Notes: generated by a model from the letters alone, not told the origin. DNA of 56,129 nucleotides from JBBTCX01 sp038043045 (GCA_038043045.1 JBBTCX010000158.1:1-56129), one strand, 5' to 3'. Shown: positions 34,733 to 44,960, counted from the stretch's first letter. Program-made: numbers and translations.

Positions 34733-36136
34733 TTACAGCAGGGCGCGGCCGAGATGTACGAGCTTTCGCAGCTCGAAGAGACTCCGCGTCTTGGTCAAAC
34801 GACGAATCGCTCGAATGGGTTTGGTATAAAACGATCGCATCGCGTTTTGTCGTAGGGTTTGAAGGCGTTGCGGTGATAGATACCTTAATCGCAAGTTGCT
34901 CCTTTGGAAACGGTGGTCGGAGGTGTCCGCGGAGAGAAAACCCTCGCGCGCGGCACGCTCCGCAAGCGGCGTGTGCGGCAGAATGTTCACGACGTTGTAG
35001 GAAACGTAATCGGCACCCAGCGATTCGATGAACCGCGTCGTGGTCTCGATCTCCATTTCCGTTTCATCCTCGAAGCCCAACATGACAAACGCGGTCGTTT
35101 CAAGTCCGAGGGTTTTGCATCGTCGAAACACATTGCGAATTTCATCATCTTCGATCGGTTTTCCATTGGCGAGTCGGCGATGTCGCAGGCCGCTTTCGAC
35201 CCCGAATTCGATTCCGTAGCAACCGGCGGATTTCATCGCGCCCAATAAGCGTTCCGCGGCTACGTCGATTCGCGTGGTGCAAAGCCAGCGTAATTCGAGA
35301 GCGCGCGAAGCGAGTTTTTCCAGGAACTCGGTCGTGATGCGTTTGTTGAGTCCGAAGGTGAGGTCCTTGAAATAGGCTTCCTTGAACCCGAGCCGATCGA
35401 TTTCAACGAGCTCGGCGATGAGATCGTCGGCGGGGCGATAGCACGCTTTGCGATAGAGGGCATTGTCCAGGCAAAACTCGCAGGTGAAGGGGCAGCCGAA
35501 GCTCATTTGCACGCAGGTGACCGGAGTCCGTTTGCTTTGCGGAAAAAAGTAACGCGGATCTCGAAAAATATCGTGAACAGGTGTGGGGATTCGAAGGTCC
35601 TCTCGATAGCTCACCTTGGTCGGCGGGATCACCACGGAATCGCCCCGGCGCACGGCGACGTTGAGCGGAACCGCATCCGGTTGGGTTAACAACTCGGATA
35701 CATTGTTTTCGGCGGTGTTCATTATGAAACCATTCAACCAAGGGTGTTCGTCCATCAGCAGACGCGTCGTGGCATGGTCCAAGGCCAATTGCAGCGGCGC
35801 CACCGCATACATGGGAACTTCGCCCAAGGCATGCTTGAGGATTCCCAGCCACCAAAGTTCATCGCGCGTCGATGTAGCGGATACCAGGGAAATCACGCCA
35901 TTCACGTTGAGTGCGCGGCTTTCGGAAATCAGTTTCGACCAATTCCAACTGCGGATTTGGGCATCGAGGAATCGCGGCGCAAATCCGCTCTGTCGAATGG
36001 CGCCTGATAGAAGGATGAGATCGATGCTCGGAAACGGGGCGGGGGGCGCGTTGTCTTTTCCTCGGGTTGACGCTCGGCGGGCGTAGCCGCTCGTGCTGGG
36101 TGGATCCAGCAACAACCAATCACCCGTTGTTGTCAT
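34733..36136 (-). CDS. radical SAM protein with N-terminal B12-binding-like domain
   Basis: 467 aa. The N-terminal part (about 1-180) has the layout of a cobalamin-binding Rossmann domain (LILLSGAIRQSGFAPRFLDA, VNGVISLVSATSTRD) but no DxHxxG cobalamin motif is seen. The radical SAM core holds the 4Fe-4S cysteines Cys215, Cys219 and Cys222 (SFGCPFTCEFC), then GIEFGVESGL and TTAFVMLGFEDET. Chemistry is unknown; relatives modify sugars, lipids or secondary metabolites. It overlaps the methyltransferase stop by 4 bases, so the two are translationally coupled. Confidence 0.9.
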   Translation of the reverse strand: MTTTGDWLLLDPPSTSGYARRASTRGKDNAPPAPFPSIDLILLSGAIRQSGFAPRFLDAQIRSWNWSKLISESRALNVNGVISLVSATSTRDELWWLGILKHALGEVPMYAVAPLQLALDHATTRLLMDEHPWLNGFIMNTAENNVSELLTQPDAVPLNVAVRRGDSVVIPPTKVSYREDLRIPTPVHDIFRDPRYFFPQSKRTPVTCVQMSFGCPFTCEFCLDNALYRKACYRPADDLIAELVEIDRLGFKEAYFKDLTFGLNKRITTEFLEKLASRALELRWLCTTRIDVAAERLLGAMKSAGCYGIEFGVESGLRHRRLANGKPIEDDEIRNVFRRCKTLGLETTAFVMLGFEDETEMEIETTTRFIESLGADYVSYNVVNILPHTPLAERAAREGFLSADTSDHRFQRSNLRLRYLSPQRLQTLRQNAMRSFYTKPIRAIRRLTKTRSLFELRKLVHLGRALL

Positions 36137-36924
36137 CGGGTGGACCCCTTCGCGATTTCTTGGGGAATTTCAGGCAAATTCGTGGGCGGATTCTTGCGGT
36201 CTCCGCGGCGAGCACTGATCAACAGGGAGCCGGAAAACTCGCGCACGACTGGAATGGCTTCAAGCGTTCTGCCAACCCGTGACACCATCGAAACCAAAGA
36301 TTCCGGGACGGCTGGATGAAGAAAATCAAAGGGTCGGATATGTACATCGACAAGACCGGCCAATGCGAGGTCCCTTGCGAACCGCCAGCGAACGAACGCG
36401 GTTTCTTCGGGTGTCTCGCCGGCCCAGCGCCGAATCATGGGCACCTTGCGCTGCAGCGCGATTTGCGGGTTGATCATGTTCGGTTCCGCGAAAGCCATTC
36501 TTCCTTGGGGGGCGAGCACCCGATACACTTCGGCGAGGGCTCGTTTGATGTCGAGATGGTGGAGAATGCTGGAACCGACCACGGCATCGAAGGCCCCGTC
36601 TCCAAACGGAAGGGCTTCGGCGTCTGCGACTTCGAAATGAACGCGGCCCTCCTGCAACCCGCGATCCTTCGCGCGCCGGAGCAAATGCAACGACACATCG
36701 ATGGCCACGATCTCGCAGCCCCGAGCGGCAAAATGCTCCGTGAACAGACCCGTTCCGCACCCGAGTTCGAGAATGCGATTCCCTCGCTGAATCCGTGCCG
36801 CGCTGGCGATCATCTCGGCACGGCGAATGGCGCGCTGTTTTCCCGCCGGAGAGGCCCAATTCCAAATGGCTTCCGCGTGATCGCTGATTCTCTCTCCTTG
36901 TTCAATCTCACCAATTCGTACCAT
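36133..36924 (-). CDS. class I SAM-dependent methyltransferase
   Basis: 263 aa. SAM-binding motif I ILELGCGTGLF (51-61), EIVAIDVSLHLLRRA, then VHFEVADAEALPFGDGAFDA and SSILHHLDIKRALAEVYRVL are typical of the UbiE-like small-molecule methyltransferases. The C-terminal part is specific and gives no substrate. The first gene of a coupled pair with the radical SAM protein. A gap of 158 bases separates it from the upstream glycosyltransferase gene. Confidence 0.9.
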   Translation of the reverse strand: MVRIGEIEQGERISDHAEAIWNWASPAGKQRAIRRAEMIASAARIQRGNRILELGCGTGLFTEHFAARGCEIVAIDVSLHLLRRAKDRGLQEGRVHFEVADAEALPFGDGAFDAVVGSSILHHLDIKRALAEVYRVLAPQGRMAFAEPNMINPQIALQRKVPMIRRWAGETPEETAFVRWRFARDLALAGLVDVHIRPFDFLHPAVPESLVSMVSRVGRTLEAIPVVREFSGSLLISARRGDRKNPPTNLPEIPQEIAKGSTR

Positions 36925-37082
36925 GAATTTCCCGGTGGCGTGGGTTGTTCGCCATGAGTCCTGTTAACCGTCGTCACGATTATGAATGGAGTCGGAGTAA
37001 AATTCGAAGGGCTCCAATCACAAAACTACTATGCTATCGGACCCAATTCGCTCGAAAGTGAGTTAGATCCGCCACAGGGGGT

Positions 37083-38717
37083 TCAAGGTAGGTTCCGAAC
37101 TGTTTCGCAATCGTGCGCCAAGACCGGCTTGTACTCAGCGTCGGGTCTGCGTCTGTAAATTCGCATGATTTCCACCTGTTCCCCAAGGCGACGCCTCTCC
37201 CAGGGCTTGTAGGCCTCATAGGTTATGGCGGGGAAGGATGTCGGGTGAGCAGCCTCGGCAACGAGTTCGTATTTCGGCGGTGCCGCAAAGCGACACCATC
37301 GATCGCGGTATCGGAATACCCATGAAAGGTTCACGCCAATCCACGGACAGTCGGATTCGTATGCGGCCTGGTGACTGGCGACAGGAATGGTCGGCGACTC
37401 CGCTCCTTCGGGATGAGTATCGAGCACAAGGCAAAACGTTTGGGTGAAATCCTTTTCTTCTCTTACCCATGCACTCGAACCAGCCCAAATGACGTTGGGA
37501 GTGAAACCACCAAGAGAGTTTTCGTCGTTCACGGTCTGTGCCAAGAACTCCGCAGGATATGTAAGTTGACTGTAGGGTATTGCGAACATGGCGAACGAGC
37601 AAAGCGAAGCCGCAACGAGCGTACCCGTGGTCAATCTCTGCCACAACCCTGTGTTTAGTCGCTTCACAACAAACACGGCTACGCAGACCATGATGGGAAG
37701 GTACATGCCGAAAAAACGTCCAAAAAAAATGGTTTTGTTTAATAGGACGCTGGCGCTGGCATGAAGGAGATAACAACCCATTGTCGCGGCCATTGTTGCT
37801 TTCAGACTTCGTGGCCACTCGACGGAAAGTCGAAGCAAAGCCAACGCCGCGCCGATGACAAACAGACCTAGGACGATCATGCCGGCCGGTCCCTCTACGT
37901 CGTAGAGGTATCTCCAAGCGAAGACATATCCCTCCGGCCCGTATCCTTGGTCTTTTTGGTCCGCATGCTCAAAAAGAGTTGCTGCTATCTCGCTGAGATA
38001 ACTGACATTTCCCAGGCGTGCGATTGCCTCAAGCGCTCCCACTACACAGCATGCGCCGACTATGTACTCTGCGACACAGCGCAATTTGTCGCGAGCGACG
38101 GTCGCCAAGACAATGCCATTCAACGCGACGAACAAATAATATGCGGGATATACAGCAAATCCGAGGAGGGTCAACATTCCAGCCAGCCACGCATAGCCTC
38201 GCGGAAAACGGGAATTGTCAACTTGGCGACAGATGACTACCAACCCCGAAAGAAAAAACACCAGGGATGTGTAATACGGCATTAGATGTCGAATCCACAG
38301 ATTTGAAAAACAAAGTAAGGAAAAAATAAATGCAGCCAGAAACCCATGCCAACTGTTATCGGTCCAAGTTCTTGCAAGAAGGTAGACGCAGATCGTCACT
38401 CCAAGCGACACGAGAATCTGAAAACCGCATGAGATACCGTATGCCTTCAAGCCGTTGGGATCGATTCCCGCAATTGACGCGAGTTGTCGCTGCAAAAGTG
38501 TCGGCAAGACACTAAACAGTACAAACGCCGGACGACCTAGGCATTGGAACGGCTGGGAAAATGCCTCTTGATACCGTCCGGCCTCGAAATGATCAAGCAT
38601 CGCTCCCGCAGAAAGATATCGGTACTCGTCCCGCCAAAAGAAATGCCCGCGATCCACCAGCGTCAATCGATACGCGGCGAGGCCAAGCAAAAGGACCAAT
38701 AGTAAGATTCGCGGCAT
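37083..38717 (-). CDS. GT-C type membrane glycosyltransferase-like protein
   Basis: 544 aa. About ten hydrophobic helices span the first 390 residues, followed by a soluble C-terminal domain of about 150. An acidic pair just after the first helix (HFFWRDEYRYL, about 25-35) is where GT-C (PMT/ArnT/GT39-like) enzymes have their catalytic Asp. These transfer sugars from polyprenyl phosphate carriers on the outer face of the inner membrane. Substrate is unknown. It starts 8 bases after the stop of a second GT-C-like gene, so the two are cotranscribed. Confidence 0.7.
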   Translation of the reverse strand: MPRILLLVLLLGLAAYRLTLVDRGHFFWRDEYRYLSAGAMLDHFEAGRYQEAFSQPFQCLGRPAFVLFSVLPTLLQRQLASIAGIDPNGLKAYGISCGFQILVSLGVTICVYLLARTWTDNSWHGFLAAFIFSLLCFSNLWIRHLMPYYTSLVFFLSGLVVICRQVDNSRFPRGYAWLAGMLTLLGFAVYPAYYLFVALNGIVLATVARDKLRCVAEYIVGACCVVGALEAIARLGNVSYLSEIAATLFEHADQKDQGYGPEGYVFAWRYLYDVEGPAGMIVLGLFVIGAALALLRLSVEWPRSLKATMAATMGCYLLHASASVLLNKTIFFGRFFGMYLPIMVCVAVFVVKRLNTGLWQRLTTGTLVAASLCSFAMFAIPYSQLTYPAEFLAQTVNDENSLGGFTPNVIWAGSSAWVREEKDFTQTFCLVLDTHPEGAESPTIPVASHQAAYESDCPWIGVNLSWVFRYRDRWCRFAAPPKYELVAEAAHPTSFPAITYEAYKPWERRRLGEQVEIMRIYRRRPDAEYKPVLAHDCETVRNLP

Positions 38718-38725
38718 GGGCGGGC

Positions 38726-40600
38726 TTACTCCGATGTTGTAATCGGAACCTCAGCGGTTCGGTTGTACGTACGACTGCCCTGTACATCATAGATTCGCAA
38801 GCGACCTCCCCCGGTTGCCAACATTTCCGGGAGGCACTGCGGCCCCCAGCCCTCTGCCAAAAACTCCCATTCGTGGTGCTCTACGTGTGAAAACTCAGCG
38901 ACCAAAACGGCCGATCGGTCCAATTCGCTTCTCATCTCTTCCCACCACTCGAACGTTGCATGCCACTGCTGTCCAGGATCGCAAAGGTGCCAGTGCTGGG
39001 CATCGGTCACAATCCATCGCACTCCCTCTTCTCGCAGTTGCTGTAAGGCGATCCGCGCCGGCGCGCCCTCACAGGTTGAATTCAATGTTCTGACAGAGAT
39101 GGCCGAGGTATCGACGTACAGTGTGTATTTGCGAGTGTCAGAAGGCAAGACTGCGGTTCCCTTCTGTTTATTTAGCCACGCACACGCCTCGGGAGTGCCG
39201 CTTGGCTGCACCATAAGGGACCATGCTTGATCCAACCCCGGCGAGGCGATCAGCACCGCTGCTATCCCCAGGAGAAATCTCGCAGGATGGGGCGACAGCC
39301 GACAACAGGCGATCGTGCGAACCAACAATGACGCCGAGCAAAGGCAAAGAAACGGGATTAGCACTGCAAGGGCGCGAGCAACCGAATATCTTTGCAGCGC
39401 AAGGATTCCTAAAGTGCCTACGATTAGAAGCGCAGGCCATCTTTTAGCGCCTTTGTTTAATACAACCCAGGCAACGCCGATCATGGCCAGGATCATCTCG
39501 GGTGTCCCATGCCAGTGTCGAAAGTATTCGCCGTATCGAAGCAAGACTTCTGGGTTCCACCCGCCATCCTCCACGCCTACGCGTTCTTGTAGTAAAATTA
39601 CATAGTGGCTCACGTAATGCAGAAAACCATGAATGGGAAGGTAACTATTCGTGATAATTGCGGCGAATTGGGCCAACCGAAAGACGCCTTCCGCGGCAAG
39701 AATCGGCGACATTACTCCACCACCGAACAAGGCCGCTCGCCGAATAAAATCAGGTTTGGAAACAGTGGAGTCGTTGGTCACGGATGTCTGCCTCCCGAGA
39801 GTCCAGTCAAAAAGGAAAAGCAACACCGGAATGTAAGCGCTTCTGTAGTGACAAATTATGGCATATCCAAAGCAAAGTCCCGCGAGAAAGTACGCTTTCC
39901 CCCAGGAGATCCGCCGCTGACACCCAGCGACCCAGAACAAAGTACCGCATAACACAAATAAGGTCGCCGACGGCTCGGCCAACGCGCTGCGGCAATAAAC
40001 AATATGGTAGGGCGAAACGGCCAACAGAAACGCCGCCGCCAGTGCCGTTTTGCAATCGTAGAGCATCACGCCCAATCCATACAGCGCCATGATCGACAGC
40101 ACTCCACAGACGGAATTCGTTACGAAAAGGGCCGCTGGATTGTCGCCTACGACGAACATCATGATCGAACCGAGAACGGTGAATCCTTGACTCGGTTTGA
40201 TGTACCGATCCTCAAAGTGTACGCCGTTGGCCTCCAGTCGGGCTTGAAAAGCGCGCTTGTCGCCGGACCACACGGCCGAGAGGGCTTGAGGGTCCGTCAA
40301 GGTTTTCATACAACGGTGCCACAGCCTGGCATCGCCCGCGTACCAACTTTCGTCTTCAAAGGAAACGCCTGCGCTTTGGATTTGATTGAACCGAAGGGCG
40401 GCGGCCAGTACAGTAATAAGTAGCAGCGTAATCCAAGTCCCCCGACGGGTTGGGATTCTTGCCACGTCGGATCGTTTGCTATCATGAAAATCGCTTGCAG
40501 CTTGGTCAGGGCTGGAGGGCAATAGGACTTCTTGTTTACTTGACGGCCAAGAGCGCTCTCCGCGATGTAGTACAGGCGGCTGAATGTTATCGAGTTTCAT
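38726..40600 (-). CDS. GT-C type (ArnT/GT39-like) membrane glycosyltransferase
   Basis: 624 aa. A cytosolic N terminus of about 55 residues, then multiple membrane helices beginning ITLLLITVLAAALRF. The first periplasmic loop carries FEDESWYAGDARLWH with the acidic pair expected at the active site, and later SPYHIVYCRSALAEPSATLF as in the ArnT/PMT superfamily. The C-terminal soluble part is about 150 residues. Expected to add a lipid-carried sugar to a glycan, lipid or protein outside the membrane. It is 64 bases downstream of the polyprenyl-phosphate sugar transferase, which could begin the same glycan. Confidence 0.82.
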   Translation of the reverse strand: MKLDNIQPPVLHRGERSWPSSKQEVLLPSSPDQAASDFHDSKRSDVARIPTRRGTWITLLLITVLAAALRFNQIQSAGVSFEDESWYAGDARLWHRCMKTLTDPQALSAVWSGDKRAFQARLEANGVHFEDRYIKPSQGFTVLGSIMMFVVGDNPAALFVTNSVCGVLSIMALYGLGVMLYDCKTALAAAFLLAVSPYHIVYCRSALAEPSATLFVLCGTLFWVAGCQRRISWGKAYFLAGLCFGYAIICHYRSAYIPVLLFLFDWTLGRQTSVTNDSTVSKPDFIRRAALFGGGVMSPILAAEGVFRLAQFAAIITNSYLPIHGFLHYVSHYVILLQERVGVEDGGWNPEVLLRYGEYFRHWHGTPEMILAMIGVAWVVLNKGAKRWPALLIVGTLGILALQRYSVARALAVLIPFLCLCSASLLVRTIACCRLSPHPARFLLGIAAVLIASPGLDQAWSLMVQPSGTPEACAWLNKQKGTAVLPSDTRKYTLYVDTSAISVRTLNSTCEGAPARIALQQLREEGVRWIVTDAQHWHLCDPGQQWHATFEWWEEMRSELDRSAVLVAEFSHVEHHEWEFLAEGWGPQCLPEMLATGGGRLRIYDVQGSRTYNRTAEVPITTSE

Positions 40601-40664
40601 ATCTGGCAGTCGTTTGGTGTTGGTGAACAGTGCATGGTTTACAGAAAACTACAGAGTGACAGTT

Positions 40665-42350
40665 TTATAGCCCCCCTCGCAAGAACGTACCCACCGTGCG
40701 AAACAGAATGATCATGTCCAGCTCGAAGGACATATGTTTGAGATAGTACATGTCGAATTGCAGCTTTTGCTTAGCGTCCTCCACGGAGGAACCATAACGG
40801 AAACTGATTTGTGCCCATCCGGTAATACCCGGTTTTACGAGATGCCTCTCCGAATAATAGGGAATTTGTATTGACAATTCGCGCACCAGGTCGGGTCTTT
40901 CGGGTCTCGGCCCCACGATCGACATGTCGCCTCGAAGAACGTTGTAGAGCTGAGGAAGTTCGTCCAAGCGAAGTTTTCGCAACCAGCGCCCGATGCGAGT
41001 GACTCGTGGATCGCCGGGGGTCGACCAGATACTCTGGCCGTTTTCCGCGTTTGGCTTCATGGTACGGAACTTGTACAGAGTGAAGGGTCGTTCGTGTTGA
41101 CCGACACGCTGCTGAGAGTAGAAGACGGAGTGGCCATCACTGAGTTTGATCAGGAGCGCAAGGACCAACCAGACGGGCGCAGTAAAAACCAATCCGCAAG
41201 AGGCCACGATCAAGTCGACGACCCGTTTGGGTGTGGCATGTTCCTCGCAGTGCCCCCGAAGATCGGCGAAGAGGAACCACGTGGGTGTTATTCGATCGAC
41301 TAGGATTTGCCCGGCGGCTTTTTCGTAGAAAATGGCTTCGTTGGTCACTCGGCAACCTTGCCGTAGACAGGGAACCAGCCAGTCCATCATGCGCCGTTCC
41401 GTGGCGGGTTCCGCGCTCACGACAATATCCGTGACTCCTTCAACCACCAATCTCGGGATCTGTTGTTGGATGAAGGATTGAGAGGCGATTTCGGAGTCGT
41501 TTGCACCGGGACCGGATTCTGACGAACCGACCCGACCAATGAGTTTGTATTCGGGAAGAAAGCCTTTTTCTTTTGCTACTTCGAAGGAACGAAAAAGCGA
41601 GGGAGAACCGACAACAAGCAGTCCACGGGAAACTCGAAACGCCGCCCAACATGCCAGCCATCGTACTGTTCCGCCGACTACGAAGAAAAGACCGAATGAC
41701 AAACCGGTGATTCGGCGAGACACTGTGGAGTACATCAATACATAGATCATGGCATAGGTGATCGCGATGGCTGTGGCTACCGTGAGCAGCATGCGCGTAA
41801 GAATCCGAGACCGGCTTCGATTCGTGTCTCGTTCGTAAAGACCGAAAATCAAGCTTGCCACGGTGACCGAAAACGCAAAGACAGCCATCGCTTGCCAGAG
41901 GGCAACATGCGGGGTTTCTACAAGGTCCGGCGGCGTGAGAACCCCATAGGCGACGAGTGCGCCTGAACACACGAGGGTGATATCCAAAAGCATCCACGTG
42001 GCCGGCGGAAGGGCGACCAAGGACTGTCCCGATCGTCGCCAGAGCGGCGACAATCTGCCGGTCAAGTGCCCTGACTTTTCCCTTGGAACATGAACCCAGG
42101 TTGGGGCATCCAGGGCATTCACGGAGGATGTAGCCATATCCGCACTCGGCGCCAAAGAAACCTCCTCGCAAGACCTGTCGGTGTTCTCAGAGGGCAAAGC
42201 TGACGCCGTAGAATCTCCCACCTGGGAGGAGAATCTTCTGGTGCCAGTAACCATTGGAACGCATCGGCCTTCGCTCACAGAGATATGAGTTATCGGCTGA
42301 ACCAATCCATTTTGCATTGACGGCCGATAACCAACCCGGTCACGACTCAT
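40665..42350 (-). CDS. polyprenyl-phosphate sugar-1-phosphate transferase (WcaJ/WbaP type)
   Basis: 561 aa. A disordered N terminus (about 1-110), four or so membrane helices (115-240), a nucleotide-binding-like domain (242-345), then the bacterial sugar transferase domain: membrane hairpin (about 378-402), YKFRTM (426-431), DELPQLYNVLRGDMS (463-477) and IVGPRPERP, and KPGITGWAQISFRYG. It starts exopolysaccharide synthesis by linking sugar-1-phosphate to undecaprenyl phosphate at the inner membrane. It heads the minus-strand glycan gene series. The exact start is uncertain because no ribosome site is obvious. Confidence 0.92.
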   Translation of the reverse strand: MSRDRVGYRPSMQNGLVQPITHISVSEGRCVPMVTGTRRFSSQVGDSTASALPSENTDRSCEEVSLAPSADMATSSVNALDAPTWVHVPREKSGHLTGRLSPLWRRSGQSLVALPPATWMLLDITLVCSGALVAYGVLTPPDLVETPHVALWQAMAVFAFSVTVASLIFGLYERDTNRSRSRILTRMLLTVATAIAITYAMIYVLMYSTVSRRITGLSFGLFFVVGGTVRWLACWAAFRVSRGLLVVGSPSLFRSFEVAKEKGFLPEYKLIGRVGSSESGPGANDSEIASQSFIQQQIPRLVVEGVTDIVVSAEPATERRMMDWLVPCLRQGCRVTNEAIFYEKAAGQILVDRITPTWFLFADLRGHCEEHATPKRVVDLIVASCGLVFTAPVWLVLALLIKLSDGHSVFYSQQRVGQHERPFTLYKFRTMKPNAENGQSIWSTPGDPRVTRIGRWLRKLRLDELPQLYNVLRGDMSIVGPRPERPDLVRELSIQIPYYSERHLVKPGITGWAQISFRYGSSVEDAKQKLQFDMYYLKHMSFELDMIILFRTVGTFLRGGL

Positions 42351-42463
42351 CGAGAAAAACAGGGCCCGAATTTTGGATTAGTTTCTTCGATCAACATCCG
42401 ATATCCAGACGAGAGACTTTCTGAAAACCAAATGGATTGATCGTCTGCGGTAACTTGACTTCC

Positions 42464-43231
42464 ATGAGATTTTGTACGTTCAAAACATGCATCGGTTTGA
42501 TCGCACCCATTGTCTTCACCGGTTGCGTGGCGCGATCGAAATACGAACCGTGGTCTCCGAAACCGCGCGTAGAATGGTCGGATATTGCATCCGTGGACTT
42601 ACCCCCCGTTCAAAACGAATACAGGCTTTTGGTGTCCCTACCCACGAAGGGTCTTTTCCCCGCCAGTTTGGCTGTTTCTCGCGTATCCGTGCAAGAAAAG
42701 CCGACCGAACCGAATCCACGACAACCGATGCTGGTGACCGATCCGCGGAACGAATTCCTTCGGTGGAACTCTTCGTTTGATAACTTGATGGCCGTCAGTG
42801 AGGTCTTTCCCATCGCCAATCGCACCCTTGGCGGCGGTCAGGCGGAACCGGAACAGATTCTCGCCGCGTTTCGGGCGCTGCATGCGCGACTGGGTCTCAT
42901 CTACGCGGTCAACGAAGCCAACGAGGCCCAGACGGAGATGATCGCCGTTCTCTATGATCTTCATGGAGACCGGCCACTGGCATGCCTGCATGCTGAAGAA
43001 ACGTCACTCGTTCCCCGTGAAGCCGCCAGCAAAGATCGAAAGGCCGACCTCTGGATCGTCGATTCTCGCGCCTTGGTCCGGGCCAGACTTGAAAAACAAC
43101 TACACACCTGCCTGCGTGAACTTATTCTTCAAGACGAGCCTCCTGAATTGGAAGACAAGAGTAATTGGACGCCGGTTCTTCCGACCCGACCGGTGGAATG
43201 GCCGCCTCGCCAATCGCCGCCGGGACCGTAA
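42464..43231 (+). CDS. lipoprotein of unknown function
   Basis: 255 aa from ATG 42464, which gives the signal MRFCTFKTCIGLIAPIVFTG before Cys21 (FTGC lipobox). The mature part has a beta-type segment (YRLLVSLPTKGLFPASLAVS) and a C-terminal alpha/beta part (AFRALHARLGLIYAVNEANE, then IAVLYDLHGDRPLACLHAEE). No family is recognised. It reads away from the sugar transferase gene (113 bases between starts) and overlaps or abuts the VanZ gene, so the two are probably cotranscribed and both act in the envelope. Confidence 0.75.
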   Translation: MRFCTFKTCIGLIAPIVFTGCVARSKYEPWSPKPRVEWSDIASVDLPPVQNEYRLLVSLPTKGLFPASLAVSRVSVQEKPTEPNPRQPMLVTDPRNEFLRWNSSFDNLMAVSEVFPIANRTLGGGQAEPEQILAAFRALHARLGLIYAVNEANEAQTEMIAVLYDLHGDRPLACLHAEETSLVPREAASKDRKADLWIVDSRALVRARLEKQLHTCLRELILQDEPPELEDKSNWTPVLPTRPVEWPPRQSPPGP

Positions 43232-44859
43232 TCGTGAGCGTTGCAACGATCGAGCCGTCGCTCCGTCGTGCTAGAGTGTCGAGATTCGACCCTCTGAGCC
43301 TTCAAACGCCGCATCTCATAAACAAACATAAAATCCTCTCCGGCCTTACGCTCATTGCCGGTCTCTTCATCGTCTTCACTGGACTTGTCCCCTTTGATCC
43401 GACCGCCGCAGATCCCAATCTCGGTCCTCGCCCGTTCCTCAGCCTCCGCACTTCACCGACAACCGATTGGGATTTCTCCGCCAACGTGTTTCTCTATGCG
43501 CCGTTCGGACTCTTGCTCCACCTTTGGTTCAAGTCGCGGCTCAAGCACGCCTTTCTGCCGGCGATCGGAACATGTCTGATCGGCGTCATTCTTAGCCTTG
43601 CCATCGAGGTGGCCCAGGCCTTCATCGTGCCGAGGATTTCTTCATTGGTTGATGGGGTCGCCAACGTCATGGGCCTAATCGCAGGGATAACACTTTCCGG
43701 CGTGGCATCAACCCTTGTGCCGCGCGTTGGCGCGGAGGCCCTCAGCGAAGCCTGTCGGCAACCGTCGGAGACACTGCTCAAGACGTATTGTGTTGCACTC
43801 CTTGTTATTGCGACGATTCCGTTTCTATTTTCTTTGGATCCCGGACGCCTCTCAAAGAAAATGCGCACCGGTCATTGGATACCCTTTGTAGAAATGAAGA
43901 GCGGCGCACCCGATGCGAACTCAGATAAAGATTCCTCACTTGAAAGCCCCCAAGCGCATTCCGATCGACTGCGCCGTTGGTCCCACTGGGCGGCTGAAGC
44001 CATGTCGTTTGCGCTGCTGGCGGGTTTGATTCCTCCCGCCATTCGTGAACGCTTTCGCCTGAAGATCTTGGGGACCCTGGTCCTTGGATGTTGGATTATT
44101 TTCGCCATGGCCGTCGGTCTGTTCCTCTTGCAAGTCCCCCTGATTACACGAACCATCGACGCAACCGAGCTCATTGTCCGAATCGCCTTCGCCGTTCCCA
44201 TCCTTTGCTTCTCGGCCCTGACCACGCAAAAAATGCCGCATCCCGCTTTGTCCGTCAAACCTAACTGGCCTCCCAAAAGACTCGCAACCACCGGGCTCTT
44301 CGCCACCTCAGCTTACATCCTCTGGATGGGATTAATTCCATTTTCTTTGCATCGAGACGGCTCGGTCAATGGAATCATTCGGGCCGAAGCGCTCATCCCC
44401 TTTTTTTCATCCTTCCAAGCAAAGCTCGACTCAACCGTGGATGACATGATGGGAAAACTACTTTCTTACGCGCTATTCGCAGGGCTGTTGGCCCATCTCT
44501 ATTCCCGAAACGGTTCACGACCCTTTCGGCCATCTGCGGTCGCCGTCTGCATACTTGGCGCGGTGATTTCAGCAACGATCGAGATCGCACAAATCTTTCT
44601 TCCAACGCGGACTCCAAGCATCACTGATGTCCTGTACGCGATGGTTGGTTGCCGACTTGGACTATGGGCCCACGACGGCCTGCAATTCGCCTCGCACCTC
44701 ATCGAGCGTGCGCGGGCTTCCATGCTGTCACAGCCCCAAGAGAGAATTGTCGATCCGCTCGCTTGGGCCAACGCGTTGATGGCTTCTCTCGCGGATCCGC
44801 GCGACGATGCGCCGAAAGAACGAATCCCGCAAGTGGCGCCAAGGGTGGATTCTCGATGA
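43198..44859 (+). CDS. membrane protein with two VanZ-like domains
   Basis: 553 aa if ATG 43198 is used; GTG 43234, just past the lipoprotein stop, is an alternative. Two VanZ-type units are seen: NVFLYAPFGLLLHLWF...SLAIEVAQAFIVPRISSLVDGVANVMG in the first half, and LLSYALFAGLLAHLY...ISATIEIAQIFLPTRTPSITDVLY in the second. Each has the acidic ExxQ and the SxxD pair of the family. VanZ proteins lower teicoplanin sensitivity in enterococci and occur often in envelope and exosortase loci; the biochemical role is unknown. A double-domain arrangement suggests internal duplication. Confidence 0.82.
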   Translation: MAASPIAAGTVIVSVATIEPSLRRARVSRFDPLSLQTPHLINKHKILSGLTLIAGLFIVFTGLVPFDPTAADPNLGPRPFLSLRTSPTTDWDFSANVFLYAPFGLLLHLWFKSRLKHAFLPAIGTCLIGVILSLAIEVAQAFIVPRISSLVDGVANVMGLIAGITLSGVASTLVPRVGAEALSEACRQPSETLLKTYCVALLVIATIPFLFSLDPGRLSKKMRTGHWIPFVEMKSGAPDANSDKDSSLESPQAHSDRLRRWSHWAAEAMSFALLAGLIPPAIRERFRLKILGTLVLGCWIIFAMAVGLFLLQVPLITRTIDATELIVRIAFAVPILCFSALTTQKMPHPALSVKPNWPPKRLATTGLFATSAYILWMGLIPFSLHRDGSVNGIIRAEALIPFFSSFQAKLDSTVDDMMGKLLSYALFAGLLAHLYSRNGSRPFRPSAVAVCILGAVISATIEIAQIFLPTRTPSITDVLYAMVGCRLGLWAHDGLQFASHLIERARASMLSQPQERIVDPLAWANALMASLADPRDDAPKERIPQVAPRVDSR

Positions 44860-44960
44860 AACGAAAGATCGTCCAATCGTGCCGTATCTCGTTGGGTTTC
44901 TTGGGCTTGGCGATTGACTGCCATTGGAACATAATAAGAACGGTGTGAAGGAGTGGATAC

